Assembly (NCBI GenBank): GCA_024362935.1
Contig: JANCRA010000009.1
Location: 11,054,001 to 11,118,000 of the forward strand
Length of the DNA stretch: 64,000 bases
DNA from: Setophaga petechia
Taxonomy: Eukaryota > Chordata > Aves > Passeriformes > Parulidae
Direction: 5' to 3'
Below, piece after piece: positions 26,014 to 38,280 of the stretch. Under the pieces are notes generated by a model. It made no database searches, was not told the origin of the DNA, and saw only the letters and a program-made list of their open reading frames with translations. How positions within the stretch are numbered: the stretch's first letter is position 1; each line of letters starts with the position of its first letter. A program made the position numbers and the translations under genes.

Positions 26014-26884
26014 TGGAGTGTGGCTTAATTTCAACTAGTCCTTTTTATTATCCAGGATCATGCTGATATGGCAATTGTCTTGCATTCCCAGTGACAGCAG
26101 CTGAGTGCTTTTGAAATACAAGGTCAATACTCAAATGGCAAAGGGATTTTTCCATTCAATTCTAGCACAAAGATTTTAGTAATTTATAGAAGTTAATGGG
26201 ATGACAAAAAATGTATTTGAGAAATTTTATTTCCCAAAATTTTTAAAACCAAACTAAATCTGCTTTTTCACGTGTATTTCCTTGGAATTGTACACTGCAT
26301 TTCAGCAGAGGGACTTTTGGTAACCATCCAGAAATTTAGGATCAGAGTTCAGCATTGCCACTGTTCTTCTCTAAGTTTGCATGGGTTGCAAAATGTGTGA
26401 GCCACCCCTGTACTCATAAATACTCCGTTTCATACCTGCCTAGATCTGCCAAAATGCAAGGATCAAATATATTAGTGTGCATTTGGGGAAGAAGAAATCA
26501 TCTGCCAAGGAGCAAAGAGATATTTCACTCTGTGTTGCCTGAGCAAAGAGTGGTGGCTTCTTGCTCCATCTGTGCACTTCAGAAGGCTTGGTCTGATTTT
26601 GGCATGCCATGTACTCTGTGGCATCTTGCAGGGTGTCACATTGCTTGTGGTGGCTCAAGGAGTAATGTTACTGGTAGGATAATGGTCTTTATTTTCAGTT
26701 TTTAAAAAAATTGATCTTATTAAATCCATTTGGATTTTATTCTTAATTAAAGAGCCTTACAAATTTGGAGATAAATGAAACTAATGTGCAGGGTTTTTTT
26801 GTTTTTATTGGTAATGTGCTGCATTTTGAAAAACATCATTGGAATAAGCTGGCAATTTGAAAGAATGATAAAAAAATAGTAAAT

Positions 26885-27135
26885 AACAATTTAGAAATTA
26901 AATAAGAAAATATGGCCTGTTAGCGCATCGGATTAATTAATTTAATGGCAGCGATTTCAACTAGAGTTAGAACTGTAGTAAAAGAATGTAAAAAAAAAAT
27001 GCCCATTAACAAGATTCAAGAGACAAGGCTGTTTTGCTGATGTACTCAATATGTACCAGCTTACAAGATGTCATAGGTCTGTTACAGACAAAAAGGATAT
27101 TAAATTAGAGTCGCTTAGAATGGCCGCAGGAGTAA
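26885..27135. promoter_or_regulatory. Candidate conserved non-coding / enhancer-like patch
   Basis: Unlike its surroundings, this AT-rich stretch keeps several CpGs (GCGCATCGG near 26922, GCGATTT near 26951, GTCGCTT and GGCCGCA near 27110-27127) together with homeodomain-type TAATTAATTTAAT at 26934. Low CpG loss plus clustered homeodomain sites is typical of vertebrate developmental enhancers. Purely inference: no alignment was available. Confidence 0.3.
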
Positions 27136-30100
27136 AGAAAAATCAGGAGGATCTGTAGATCCTCTCTCTCTGTTTAGGAATGCCTGTATTTCTGAAAGCA
27201 CATGTGTATGTTTTTTTTGCCTTGGGGATATCAAGTGCTCTTAAAGACTGAGTTATGTAAGGAAATGACTGGGGATATGGAGCATGGAGGACAAGGGAGA
27301 CAAAAATTGGCAGCAAATAGAGCCAAACCCACCAGTATCATATGGAGAATTACCTTGTTAACATAGGAATCCTAGTATAGGATGAAGGGAAAATGCTGTT
27401 GCCTAAGGCAGGAAATGCTGTACCAGTGAGTTTATATCCTTGGATATAAGGGATGTCCCTGTATGAGCATTGATAGGAAAATGTAGTCATTTGATACTAC
27501 TTCAGTAAGGAGAAAACCCATTAAGAGATACAAAAGTAACATTTGCCTGCCTTAAAGGACTGTTCATTTGGAGTTTTTGTTATTTTTCTTTTTCTTCCCC
27601 CACAAGATTTCCATGTTAAATTTTAGAGATGATTGAAGACTTTGCATTAGGCTGTTGTTACTTCAGATAGGAGGGATTGGTCCTCCTGGATGTGCAGGCT
27701 CTGTCATATCAATAATTAATAATTCTTCAGAATATGCTTTGCAGATCAAACTTCAGGATCAATACTGACTTGTAGTTTTCCACTTTTGCATCAGCTCTTG
27801 TAATGAGAGCAAAAAGCATTGATAAAAACCTCTATTTCTTTCTGCAATGTGCAGTTTTCGAAACTGTAGCTGTTTTAAGGTTCATCAGAGCACTTTGCTG
27901 AGCATCTCTGCAAAGGGACTCTATAGTGAGGGTGATGGTTTCCCGTGAGAGACACAGTTCTGCCTGAGGGGCAAAGGTGCATCTGCAGGACAGGTTTTTC
28001 AGCAAGGGGTGGCCAATAGAGGACACTACTGCAGTGAGATCAGCTGGCGCTTCATTACCCTGCCTCAAGACTAAAAAAAAAAAAAGTTATTGCCCTGTGC
28101 AGTAAGAAATACTTATTAAGGCCATCAGGTATCTGAAACCTTTCTGGGTAGGGCAACAGAAAAGCCCTTGAGTACTCACAGGCATGACATAAGTTGGCAG
28201 TAAGAGCTGGAAGTGGTGGCTGTGGGAAGCCTGGTGGGAGGCTTTCTTGCTGCTCTGATGGTGATGCCTAGGACCCCTCCTACAACTCTCTTTTCCAGTT
28301 TTCCTGTTTAAATACAATAATTGTTTCTTTTGTGCTGCCACTATTCTGGATGACTCATGACCTTCCTCTTCATACCAAGACTGTAGCCTTTTTCTTTCCA
28401 AATAAAATAAGAACAATTCAAGTCCTGTTCCCTGAAAAATCATCTCTACGAAGGTTTGGGTAAATGTGAATCATAAGCTTCCTATTGCCTGCAGATGCTT
28501 TTTTTCTTGCTGGGGCTAGTTCAGTTTCTTTACAGCCGTGCCTCATAAGAGCACTTGCTGCCTTCATTTTCATTTGTATATATACCCTAGCGTAAGATAA
28601 AATGCCATTGCATTGTTTCCTGATCTGTATACCTCAAATTGTTTACATAACTCTTAAAAAATAACTACTACCATACTGAGTCCTTTCTTTCTAATGAATA
28701 ACTGATCTACTTTTAAGCTTTTCTGTTAAAAAAAAAAAGGTATTGGTGAAATACAAATTAATTTTTATCTCTTCTACAGCCCATTTACACAGTGATGTGT
28801 AGAGAACTGATGAGGACAAGTGAGAGAGAGTTTGGCAGGAGTAATTTCAGTGACATCAAAAGGCATAATCAAAAGTGGAGGAGGCATGGAGATGGGGATA
28901 GGAATTCCAAGACTAAACAGAGTCTTGTTTCCTGCCTTTGAACGTGGAGAACGGCAGAAAATAGACCAGTAACTGCAGATGCAAGAGAAGCCAGGAGGGC
29001 TTATTTTACTTACTTTTCCTTCTTTCGGTCTTTCTGGAATGCCCACTTTAGATACTAACACTGAAGCCTTCTATCGACATGAGGTTATGTTTCTTCTGTG
29101 CTGTGTCTAAACTCCTGCCTTTGGCAGTACTCCTTAGGGAGGTGTCTCCATCTCTCAACCACCTGGCCTTGGAGCAGGAAGGCAGTGATAGCTGCTCAGC
29201 TCCACTTCACTGTTCTGCTTTTTGCATTAGACAGCCCCTGCCTCCTCTCTCTGTCTTTTCTATTAATCAGCTTGCAAACGTCCTCTGTTTTAACCTCTAC
29301 CTTGGTTACTATTCTTCCTCAGAAAGAGAGCAGTACATTTGACTTGTATATTGTCCAATATCATTGTAACTATATCCATCCTTTCTGATTGTCTGGATTT
29401 GCCTTGGTATCCTCTATCAATCTTCTGCTTCTTATCTTTCCACTCAGCTGCTCTATACCTTGTCATCTGGCAGCTGTTGACTGCTCCTGCTTTTGATTCT
29501 CCTTTCATTGGTTATCCTGTAAGGACAATTTGTTTACTCTTTTTGCCATTTTAAATTCCTTGTTCAATATTAGTTGAAAAGCATTGTAACATTCTATTTG
29601 GCAGGCCTGTTTTTGGCTATTAAGTTATTAGAAAAAAGTTCTTATTTTTTTTTTCCACGTGGTAAAATACAGAAAAATGATAACTTGAAATGTCATTTTG
29701 AAAATTGCATTTATTTTTCTGAACAGTGAATGTACTCTACCAGAATTTAATGTTTCTGTGATAGTGTTTGAAATATACCGTTGCTGAGATGCGTGCCCTG
29801 TGCCAAGCATATTACTTGTAAGCAATAAATCAGCTTATCTTCAAACAAATGAAATCTGACAGCTGGCCTTTCATCACTCCCTATCAAATGAACATGTCAG
29901 ACTGTTCCACTCATTAACTCCTGCTTAAGTCAGGATCCAGTCTGGGTTTCATATGAAGTGAAGTCACGATAGCCTTTTAGCATCCATTCCTTAAAGAAGT
30001 TCGTAAGGTTTCTCCCTAGAAAAAAGATTTGAAATCTCCTTCCCACTCCCCCCAAATTCTGTAACCCTGGAGACAGATTTGTGGGGCTGTTGGATTACTT

Positions 30101-31324
30101 TAGTGGCAGGGACAACAGGGAAGTTTTGGCAAATGGTACAGAAAGAAATGTATCTTGTTGTCCACATGCATGATTTTAGCATTGTAAGTTATGCTGTTTA
30201 AAGAAATGTTGAAAATAAACTATTTTGGTAGCCAGCCTCTGACTTTTGAACACAGAGAAACTTCACTGAGGTGTTTTAAATTGCAATACCTGTTACTTAG
30301 ACACTGGGTAATGGCATATGGATCAGTTGCCTCCTTTCTGTCAGCGTGTGTGGGCGGATGTTAAGGTACATGGATATAGCTTCTGCAGATGTCAAGAGGA
30401 AGCAGAGAGTGTTAAGGAAAGCATTTCTAAGGAATGATCTGTTTATAAAGAGTTTTCAGCTGAACTGTGCTGTATGTGGGTCAAGCAGTATTAACTTTAC
30501 TGTGCTAGATTTTGGACAATATATAGCTTAGTCTTTCCTCAAACCATTTATAGACTGAACTGGAACACAGACTGATGAGATAAAGAAGTGGAATATAAAC
30601 AGGGCTGTCGGGTCTTCTACTGTACAAGTAAGACTTGCAAAACTGACTCCTATCTGACACTTCCCTGCTGCAATCCTCTGCACTTTTTTGTGGTCTTTTT
30701 TTGACCTTTTTGCTATCACTTGACTCCAATTTAATCACAGGCATGTAATGTGTTAGAAGATGCCCAAGAGGTCTTCAGATAAGTCTGGAGAATAAAAATA
30801 TCTCAAAATTTAGCAGACTTGAATGCAATGAAAGGCCATGTTTATCCCTGGCAGAAGTCCCCTGTTTTGAAAAAAAATGTTGTGATCCAAAAATAGAGGT
30901 AAGCATAAATTAAAAACAAAGAAACAAACAAAACTGCATTTAATTATTTGACTTCTGTGAAATTTGGTTCCATATTGTATATTTAAAAAAATCTCAAGTT
31001 ATTTGGAAATTACATCTCAGAAAGAAACAGGCTTAAGTTATTTTGTTTTGTTTATGACTGTGCCATTTCTTGTAAATGAAGTATGCAGTATGAATTGCCC
31101 ATAAGTTTTCTTACCCCCTCCAAGTTCAGATTTCTTTTTCAGGTTAATTTTTGTGAAGCACTATATGAAAGTCAAGAAACTATGATCTGAGTTAGATTCA
31201 GAAGGTTGAAGTAATAATTAGTTGGGTAAGTAAGGGAGAATCATGGAAAGAAAATGTCTGCTTGGCCTGTAATGAATGAGAAACTGAGAAACAGATGGCA
31301 GGAATAAGATCAGATTCATAATGA

Positions 31325-31400
31325 AGTCTCAGAGGGTTCTGTGTTAGGACTTCATTATGCTCATAAATGTCTGGGAAGAGGGGTCAGTGCTGGGCTGTCA
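31325..31400 (+). mobile_element. Possible very old CR1/L3-like remnant
   Basis: 'gagggttctgtgttaggac' and 'ctcataaatgtctggga' resemble the reverse-transcriptase region of CR1-like LINEs in spacing and order. The match is short and diverged; it could be chance. Confidence 0.25.
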
Positions 31401-32440
31401 TCATGTTTCCCATTGGGAAAGGCTATCTCAGAACTTGTGGTGAAGATTTAGATGTGTATTTCATGATATTAAACAACTGGCCAGAAAGAAACACAAATAT
31501 AATTTCTTACCTGCAGATGGAAAGTGATGCACCTAGCAAGGTATATGATAATTTCTAAATCAGCTGCTTCTGTTCAGGAAAAAAAACAGCTCTTGAAGTT
31601 GAAATGGATTGTATTTTAAAAGCCTTGGCTTCAATACTCAATAGGGTCAAACACACAAATGGAATGTTAAAAGTGGTCTGGAGCCAAAACAGCAGATGCT
31701 GCTCATGCCCACAGCACTGGAGTGCCATGCACACTCCTCAGGTTGTATGTGCAGTCCTGCCCAGCCCTGTTTTTTTCTCTGATGTACAGAGAAGAGTAGA
31801 GAATATAGATAAAGACCCTGAAACTTACTCCAAAATTAAGACCTTTTAAACATGGAGAGGAAAGCCAAAAAAAAGGAAATGGAGTTGGGGTCCATAAAGC
31901 CGTGAATAATGTGGAAATGTTAAATAGGGAATTACTGTTTGCTGTTTTTCATCACATGAGCAAGAAGTGATACATCTCAAATAGAAATAGAAAACAGTTT
32001 TTACACTTAATTGCCAAGTGTAATGTCACTCCTCATAAAAAATGTAAACCCTTAAAAATGTCACTAAATTGTGAACTCTGTGCACTGCTAATGCATAAGC
32101 TAAACCTATGTGACAAGCAGACAGAGATCTTTCACTCTGAGCTAGCACAATTGATCATGTTTTTTCAGTTCCTTCTTAGTTTCTATCTCAGCTTTAAATT
32201 AGAATGTTATTACCATATGAAAGTCATATGTGATGTCTATTATTTAAGCTGAAGAAACTTGAAAAGCCATGAAAGTTAGTTTTTTATGTATAAGCAGCTG
32301 TATGTATGTGTTAAAAGTCCATTTTCTATTTACTGAAAAGACCAGAAATTTCATTTGAAAATAAAGCTACCTTCTCTGTGTCTGGACTCTTGCCCTACTT
32401 ACCAGTTTTAATGTTAGCAGCATCAAATAGGTTTAGAGTT

Positions 32441-32499
32441 ATTCTTCAGTGATGATAATTAATCTCTCAGAGAGAGATTGATTATCATCACTGAAGAAT
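32441..32499. repeat. Long hairpin: 28-bp arms, 3-nt loop
   Basis: Left arm 32441-32468 (starts ATTCTTCAGTGATGATAATT) and right arm 32472-32499 are reverse complements at 27 of 28 positions; the exception, T32460 against G32480, is a G-T wobble. The loop is AGA. No repeat family is recognised and the flanks are ordinary intron. Best explained as a fold-back template-switch event; also able to form a stable RNA hairpin. Confidence 0.95.
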
Positions 32500-33439
32500 A
32501 TTTCTCTCATTTGTGTCATATTACAGTGGAAATACATTTTTGTTAATTGAGGCTTTGGGGATTGTGAGGGGAAAAAGAACAATTCCTGCTCTTCTTTGGT
32601 TGTTGTAAGCATGCTGGCTGAGGGGATGCTGCTGTTGTTTATGCACTCTGTGACAGAATGATCAAACCCTTGGCTCTGCTCTTTCCTTTTCTTTTAAAGA
32701 TAGACTGTAAAAAGGAACCATGCAGGGATATTTGATGTATTGAGAGAAGGGAGACCAATGTAGAAACAGACTCTGACTTTGCAGAGTACGCCAATTATAT
32801 TGAGTCTATAACAGTTCTTTCAAGAGATGTAATAAATATTTTCTTAATCTTGTTATTCTAAATCTATGTTTTACTAGAAAAAATACCTTGTGTACAAAAG
32901 CTAGATCTTGCTGCATTCCAACCCCTTTATATCTGGAAGGTTTGTTTTGGCAAGAAAATCTAAAACCAAATTATTTTTGACACCAGGCAAAGCGAGAAGA
33001 TTTGTCTCTGCTACAGAGTGTGTAGTCTTTATCAAAAACCTCACAACAGACTGATTTGGAGGTAGACATTTCTCTGCACAACAAAGCATCTGGATATCTA
33101 ATGACTCAGGAAACTGCTTATGTCTTTACATTTCATCAAGATAAAAGGATATTTGAGCAGAACTCCCTAGTTTCTATTTAGACTTCTGGGTTCCTTGACC
33201 ACAAACATTCCTTATCTGTGCCAGTTTAAAGATCTGTCATAAATACATTAAGTTTTAGCAGGATTAGAGGGAGAAGGATATTTGTTGTCCTGAAAGTGGG
33301 GAATTGTATTCATTTTTCATATGTGTGCTATAGCATTGTGGGAGAAAAATATTTGAAAGGGCTTCAAAGGGGTCAGTGGCCTATTGAGATAGACTCCCTT
33401 TTCCAGGGCCAGACTGATTCTTGGAATATGTTTGCCTAA

Positions 33440-33765
33440 AACTTCAACCTCCAAAAGATCCTGCAGCTTCTCTAGGGAACATTTTCCAGTATTTTACTGT
33501 TCTTGCAGCCAAAAAGTTTTTCCTAAAGTATAACCTAAATCTTCCTTGCTTATCATTAAATTCCTTCCTGTCCTAGCAGCATATCTTTTCCCCATGCATC
33601 CTTTCTATATACAAATGTTTATGACCAAGTCATTTTTTCCCGCCTTCAGACTAAACAACTCTGATTTGCTCAGTTTTATCCCATGTCATGTTTTTATACA
33701 TTTTTCTTTGTTCTGTGTCTTCTTGGACTCTGAAGCATCTCCCGTCCCTGGAACTCTGTTGTTCA
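33440..33765 (-). mobile_element. Old CR1 LINE 3' portion, - orientation, diverged
   Basis: Reading the + strand: 'tctctagggaacattttcca' corresponds to the CR1 complement 'ctctgggcaacctgttcca'. It is followed by 'aagtttttcctaaagtataa' and 'taaattccttcctgtccta' (consensus 'tttaaaaccattcccccttgtcct'), then 'gactaaacaactctgatttg'. Order and spacing fit CR1, but divergence is much higher than in the other copies, so this is an ancient insertion. Confidence 0.6.
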
Positions 33766-34571
33766 TAGGAGTAAATTGTCTGAAGTCTCTGGAATACTTT
33801 TTGGTCTGAGCTCTCTTGCACATTCCTGCTTTATGGAAATGTTTGATTTACTTGTTTAAAAGTCATCTGAGGGTCCAGGTTCATTAGAAATGTATAGAAC
33901 ATTATATGTAAGGTGCTTCTTATTATGCCTGTCCTTGTCCGGCAAAAATTTTAAGGAGCAATGACTATATTATGTTTGTTTTGTTTGTTAACTGAAAAGA
34001 ATTGCTGTTTAACATTGAGCCCAGCTGCCAGTCCCTGTGGATCCCTGCTGGAAATGCTGTATTTTCAAGGTGATTTCCCAGTTGCAGCTACTGTTTAGGA
34101 GCTGTTATCTGCCATCTTAATCCAACTATTATATGTGTTAGTGATGGTGAATACTGCTGATTTTTTTAAATCAGAATGCCATGCTATGACAACTCAGGTA
34201 TCTAAGCTAAGTTTGTCAGGTGCATCTATGTAGTTACCTTATCAATTTGGTTATTTAATCAGAGAGTAAAACCAGGTTTATTTGGCAAAATAGATTTTTT
34301 CCACAGAATTGCATCAACCAACACTCATTATATACCAATCTTCTAATTTTTTATTTCCTCAGTGTATTGCATTTATCAGTTGAAGTGTCAAGCTAAGAAA
34401 ACGTGTCTGTCAATGTTATCTGAGATGATTTTTTTTTGCTGGTACCCTTCCAGGCTTTAAAAGATTCTATAGCAGACAGAGGTTTATATTTCAACAAGAT
34501 AGAAAATTTTTTAATTTCATCTAGATTTTTGGTTAATACTTATCCAGCTCTTCTGATTTTGAAAGTATAGG

Positions 34572-34637
34572 GGTTTTTAGGGTGTTTTTTGGTTTTGTTT
34601 TGTTTTATTTTAGTGGGTTTTGTTTCTTTTTGGTAGT
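34572..34637 (+). repeat. Low-complexity T/G-rich tract (TTTTG-like)
   Basis: GGTTTT and TTTTG units repeated imperfectly. The same strand bias as the tracts at 23606 and 50208. Confidence 0.8.
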
Positions 34638-36824
34638 AGCTGCTTCCTGATACTCTCTTCAGTTTTCAAGGGATTGGAACACACTCTATTGTGACTTAAT
34701 GCAGTAGCTTCTCTGCCACTTCGGAAATGGAGGATAGACAAACCTTTTTCTGCTTTTCTATTAACAAATTTGCCATCCTTATCAAAGAGAACCCATACTA
34801 CTTCTTTTGGTCTCAATTTGCTTAATATTCAGTATCCTGAGTTGTTGGAAGTGGCAGTTTTCCTTTTTCTTATTTCTTTACTGTTTGACTTGTTTTTCTT
34901 TTACAGCTACTATTTAGTCATCGCCTTTCCATTTGTGTGATTTGGTAAAGGATGTTTTAAATTGCTTTTGTTTAACTAAAGACTGCTTTTATTCCATGCT
35001 ATCTCAGTCATCCAAGTCTCAGGTTCTGGATGACAAAACCCCCTGTTTTTTTCCAATCAGTTATGCCCATAGTTATGGAAGAAATATGTAGCCACTGTCC
35101 TGTTATTCACTCAGAAGACAAACTTAGCATTATGTAAGTCATTTTGCTTCCTTTTTTTTTTAGACATGATTGCATAGAAGGTTTTAACAGAAGAAGTGAA
35201 ATGCAGTTGTTGGTTTCAACAAAAAGTCAGGCATACATTTCCTGTCTTGAAGTGTGAAAAAATAAAAGCTCAGTCACTGTGCAGTGATGGAAAAGGGTAT
35301 TGTTCATTCCAGCAGAAGGGAAGAAGGAGAAAATGACAACTCAGAATAAGTCGGGTTCTGTACTGATCTCTGGAGTATAAATGTTTGGGTGGCTGGTGAG
35401 GCAGACAGGCAAAGAGACGCATATGAGGTTGAGCTGCTCTGAAATGTCAAATGTACCTGGAGAGGTCCTGAATTAGAATGCCACTTCATGGCATTTTCAC
35501 TGCTCTTCTAGAACAAATATTGGAGATGGGAAAAAAAGAAAAAGAGAATGAAAATGCTTTTCAGTAATGCTTTGTTGCCTGCAATTATGTTTCTTATTGA
35601 TACTAATATTTTTTTGTCTTTCTTTCTGTGTGGAAGTAGCATTTAAATACATATTTTCAGTAAGGTTGATCAGAAGGATGCAATTAGATTACTTAATAAA
35701 ACTGAACTTGGAGTTTCCCTCTGCTTGGAAAGGTTTGTTGCATTGGAAAAGAGCGCAGACAAAGAAGTGTGCAAAGAAAATTGACTAAACCCCTCAAAGT
35801 ATAGATGATTCAGGCCCTAGCAGCAGACTTCCTAAAGTTTCACAGATGCTAGAAAGCTCCTGTTGCCAGTGCATAAAATAGGCAACTCACACATGAAATC
35901 ATTCAGGCCTGTAACACCTATGCAACTTTTCCTCTAAATGCTTGGCTGACATTTTTGCCTTGGAAAGTGGGAATTCTATGGCACTGTTTTGCAAGTCAAC
36001 TATTTGAAAACTATCAGATGAGCTCCCTAGTCCTCCAAGGGCCTGTGAAGGTGAAGAAGGAAAGACAAGTAATTTTGGTGGCTGGAAGGGCACAAGACAC
36101 CCTTCTACTGCCCAGCACCTGTTCCACAGGACAGTCCTCACTGCTGCTCTGTGGCCCTTTCCAGGTGAACTGTGATGGGACATGTTTGTCCTTCACAGGC
36201 ACCAACTCAGCACATTTAGGAAGATTGGAAGAGCAGAGAATTACCAACACTTAAGTAATTTAGTATGCCCTCCTACAGCAAAGCATTGTGTATTCATCTG
36301 GAATGGTGGCTCACTGACAGCTGCTGAAAATTCACAGGTGTTCCCTGTGTCTTTCAGATACATCATAGTCATTTGTCAAACTAAAGTCAGAAAGTTTAAG
36401 TGTTTTGAATTTATTATTTCCCTTGAACTTATCATTTCCCATGTGCACACTGGTATGTAGGAGAACTCCTCTGGCTTTTTCTTCCATATCCTGCTTTATT
36501 AGCAGTTTTGTGGTCATAGAAGGAAAAAAAAATACTGTGCATGATCAGCAAATCATATCCACATCCAGCTGCCTCTGCCCTCATCCACAGTTTTACTGTT
36601 GCATGAAAATTAAAGTTGACAAAAGGAACCCATTTTGCTCTTGTTTCTTCTAAAGAGTGCCTTTTGGAAAATATTATTTTGACACGCATGTGAAAGCCTC
36701 AGTATTGGTCTGTTTTGCTTTCACAAGAGCACACAGTAGGGATTTCTACAGTAGTTTTAAATTTATAAGGTGCTGTAAGTACCTTGGAAGCAGTCTCTCC
36801 TTTCCTTCTCTTGGAAGCATCTCT

Positions 36825-36862
36825 CCCTGATGAGTTTCTGCAGCAGCACAGACTCATCAGGG
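36825..36862. repeat. Inverted repeat: 11-bp arms, 16-nt spacer
   Basis: CCCTGATGAGT (36825-36835) and its exact complement ACTCATCAGGG (36852-36862), separated by TTCTGCAGCAGCACAG, whose CTG/CAG words can also pair. Moderately GC-rich, so less likely by chance than the AT-rich ones. Confidence 0.85.
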
Positions 36863-37748
36863 GCTACTTCACCTTCCCAGGCAGTCACTTACTTCCACAG
36901 GAGAGGAGTGTCCCTGCTTTCCATGGCAGACAGTTGTGATGCTTTGTGCTCTTGGCTCCTAGTAATTCCTGTTCACCTTATTGTGCTGTCATATTTGGCA
37001 AAATTAAAGACGTGAGAAAATGCTTTTGAAGCAAAATAGTTAAGATTCAGGAATTTAAATGGCTCTAAGTTCAGAGTGAATCAGTTAGGATATAAATCTT
37101 GTAGTTAATGTATCAAAGAATATTATGCTTTTCTATCAATGTATCAAGATGTAGCTGGGAAGCCTTACTGATAGTGAAGTGGAAATGCATTAGAAATACC
37201 TAGTGCATATGCTCTTTTTTTTTCTAGTTTGTCTCTCAGTTATTTTGAACCTCATTATAACTGGAAAATTGCCTTGCATAACATCATGCACTGCATGAAC
37301 TGAAAGGGTCCGTGAATAGAAAATGGCAGTCAAGTTCTATTGCAATCAGAAAAGCTGTTTTTAGGCCTGCTGAGTACTACTTCTCAAAGATTTTCCATGG
37401 TTAAAATATGATTGCTGTAAGTGTAATGGTAGAAGCTCAGAGAAGGAAGTGAAATTTCGTCTGGAATTGCTTGAAACAGGCTTAAAATACTCCTGCTGAA
37501 CTGTGCTGGGAGTTGCAGGATTTTGTGTCAGGTGCTTGAATTCTATCAAAGCTTAACTTAGTGAAATGATATTTTTTCTCACCACTTTTAACTTTTAAGA
37601 GTAGCAAAGTCTTTACAAGAAACAGAACTGTTCATTCTAATATCCCTCTCTTTGCAAAGTGTTGGGATTTTATAATATTCCTCAAATCACTCTCTTTGAG
37701 AAGCTCTCAGAGTTTGGTAATGAAGCTAGAGGCATTATTTTCTGAATC

Positions 37749-38128
37749 CATACCCCTTCTGTCAGAGATGAGCAGCACTCTAGATTCCTCCAGCCTGAAG
37801 ATCTTCTGAGGCACCTACAGAGTCTGAGAACTGCAGTCTGTTCCAGCAAGGCAGAGGAATCTGCAGCATTTGTACTTCTCTCCTGAAGCCTCCAGCTGTC
37901 CTACTCAGCCCAGCAGTAACCTCGTCTGGAAGGGCAGGTCAGGAGGATTGCTTTGTAATCGGCAATACAACGGAGATGGAGACACTGCCAGAAGATGAAG
38001 ACCCAGAGAGGGATAAGTGGCTTTCACTTAGAGAGCTGGGTCAACAGAAGATGCTTGGCAATTCCTCTGTCTGCTTTCTGATATGGTGCAACAGCCAAGA
38101 CCAGAACTGTGTGATACTTTTTCCATAG
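37749..38128 (+). pseudogene. Protein-like open stretch with one frame change, unidentified
   Basis: Two open frames hand over to each other on the + strand. The first, 37746-37883, includes PEDLLRHLQSLRTAV and ends at a TGA (37884-37886). The second, 37799-38128, is open for 109 codons, includes PEDEDPERDKWLSLREL (around residues 65-81) and ends at TAG 38126. The composition looks more like protein than the surrounding intron (acidic and leucine-rich segments, GC near 50%). I recognise no family, and there is no clear splice donor after it. It could be a decayed retrocopy or transposon protein, or simply chance. Confidence 0.2.
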
Positions 38129-38242
38129 AGCAAGGTGTTCAAGCTTTGAAACCACAGAATATCTCAAGGCTGGTTAGGGGCTTTACTTGGGGAAAACAGG
38201 GAATTCTTTACATGCTACCTTTAAGTTTTCAGTAAATTGTGA

Positions 38243-38280
38243 AATAATAGAAAAATAAGTTCTGTTATTATTCTATTATT
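38243..38280. repeat. AT-rich inverted repeat
   Basis: AATAATAGAA (38243-38252) and TTCTATTATT (38271-38280) are exact complements, within an AT-only stretch that continues to about 38300. Low sequence complexity makes this weak. Confidence 0.7.

Larger units (their letters stand above)
26014..33439. other. Unique AT-rich intron stretch
   Basis: No exon or well-preserved repeat recognised over about 7.4 kb. It holds an enhancer-like patch around 26885-27135, a possible very old CR1 remnant near 31325-31400 and a striking hairpin at 32441-32499. A 118-codon frame on the - strand at 28087-28443 has no recognisable domain. Confidence 0.55.

Noticed and set aside
28087..28443. 118-codon open frame on the - strand.
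   Set aside because: No domain recognised and His/Ser-rich low-complexity middle part; chance frame.
31490..31515. Recursive-splice-like motif on the - strand (ccatctgcag|GTAAGA, junction 31510/31511).
   Set aside because: Wrong strand for DCLK1 and only a short, impure pyrimidine tract. It shows that weaker matches occur by chance, whereas the 46269 site is far stronger.
32441..32499. Hairpin as a bacterial-type terminator or a CRISPR-like repeat.
   Set aside because: The context is a vertebrate intron; there is no U-run function to expect and no repeated array.
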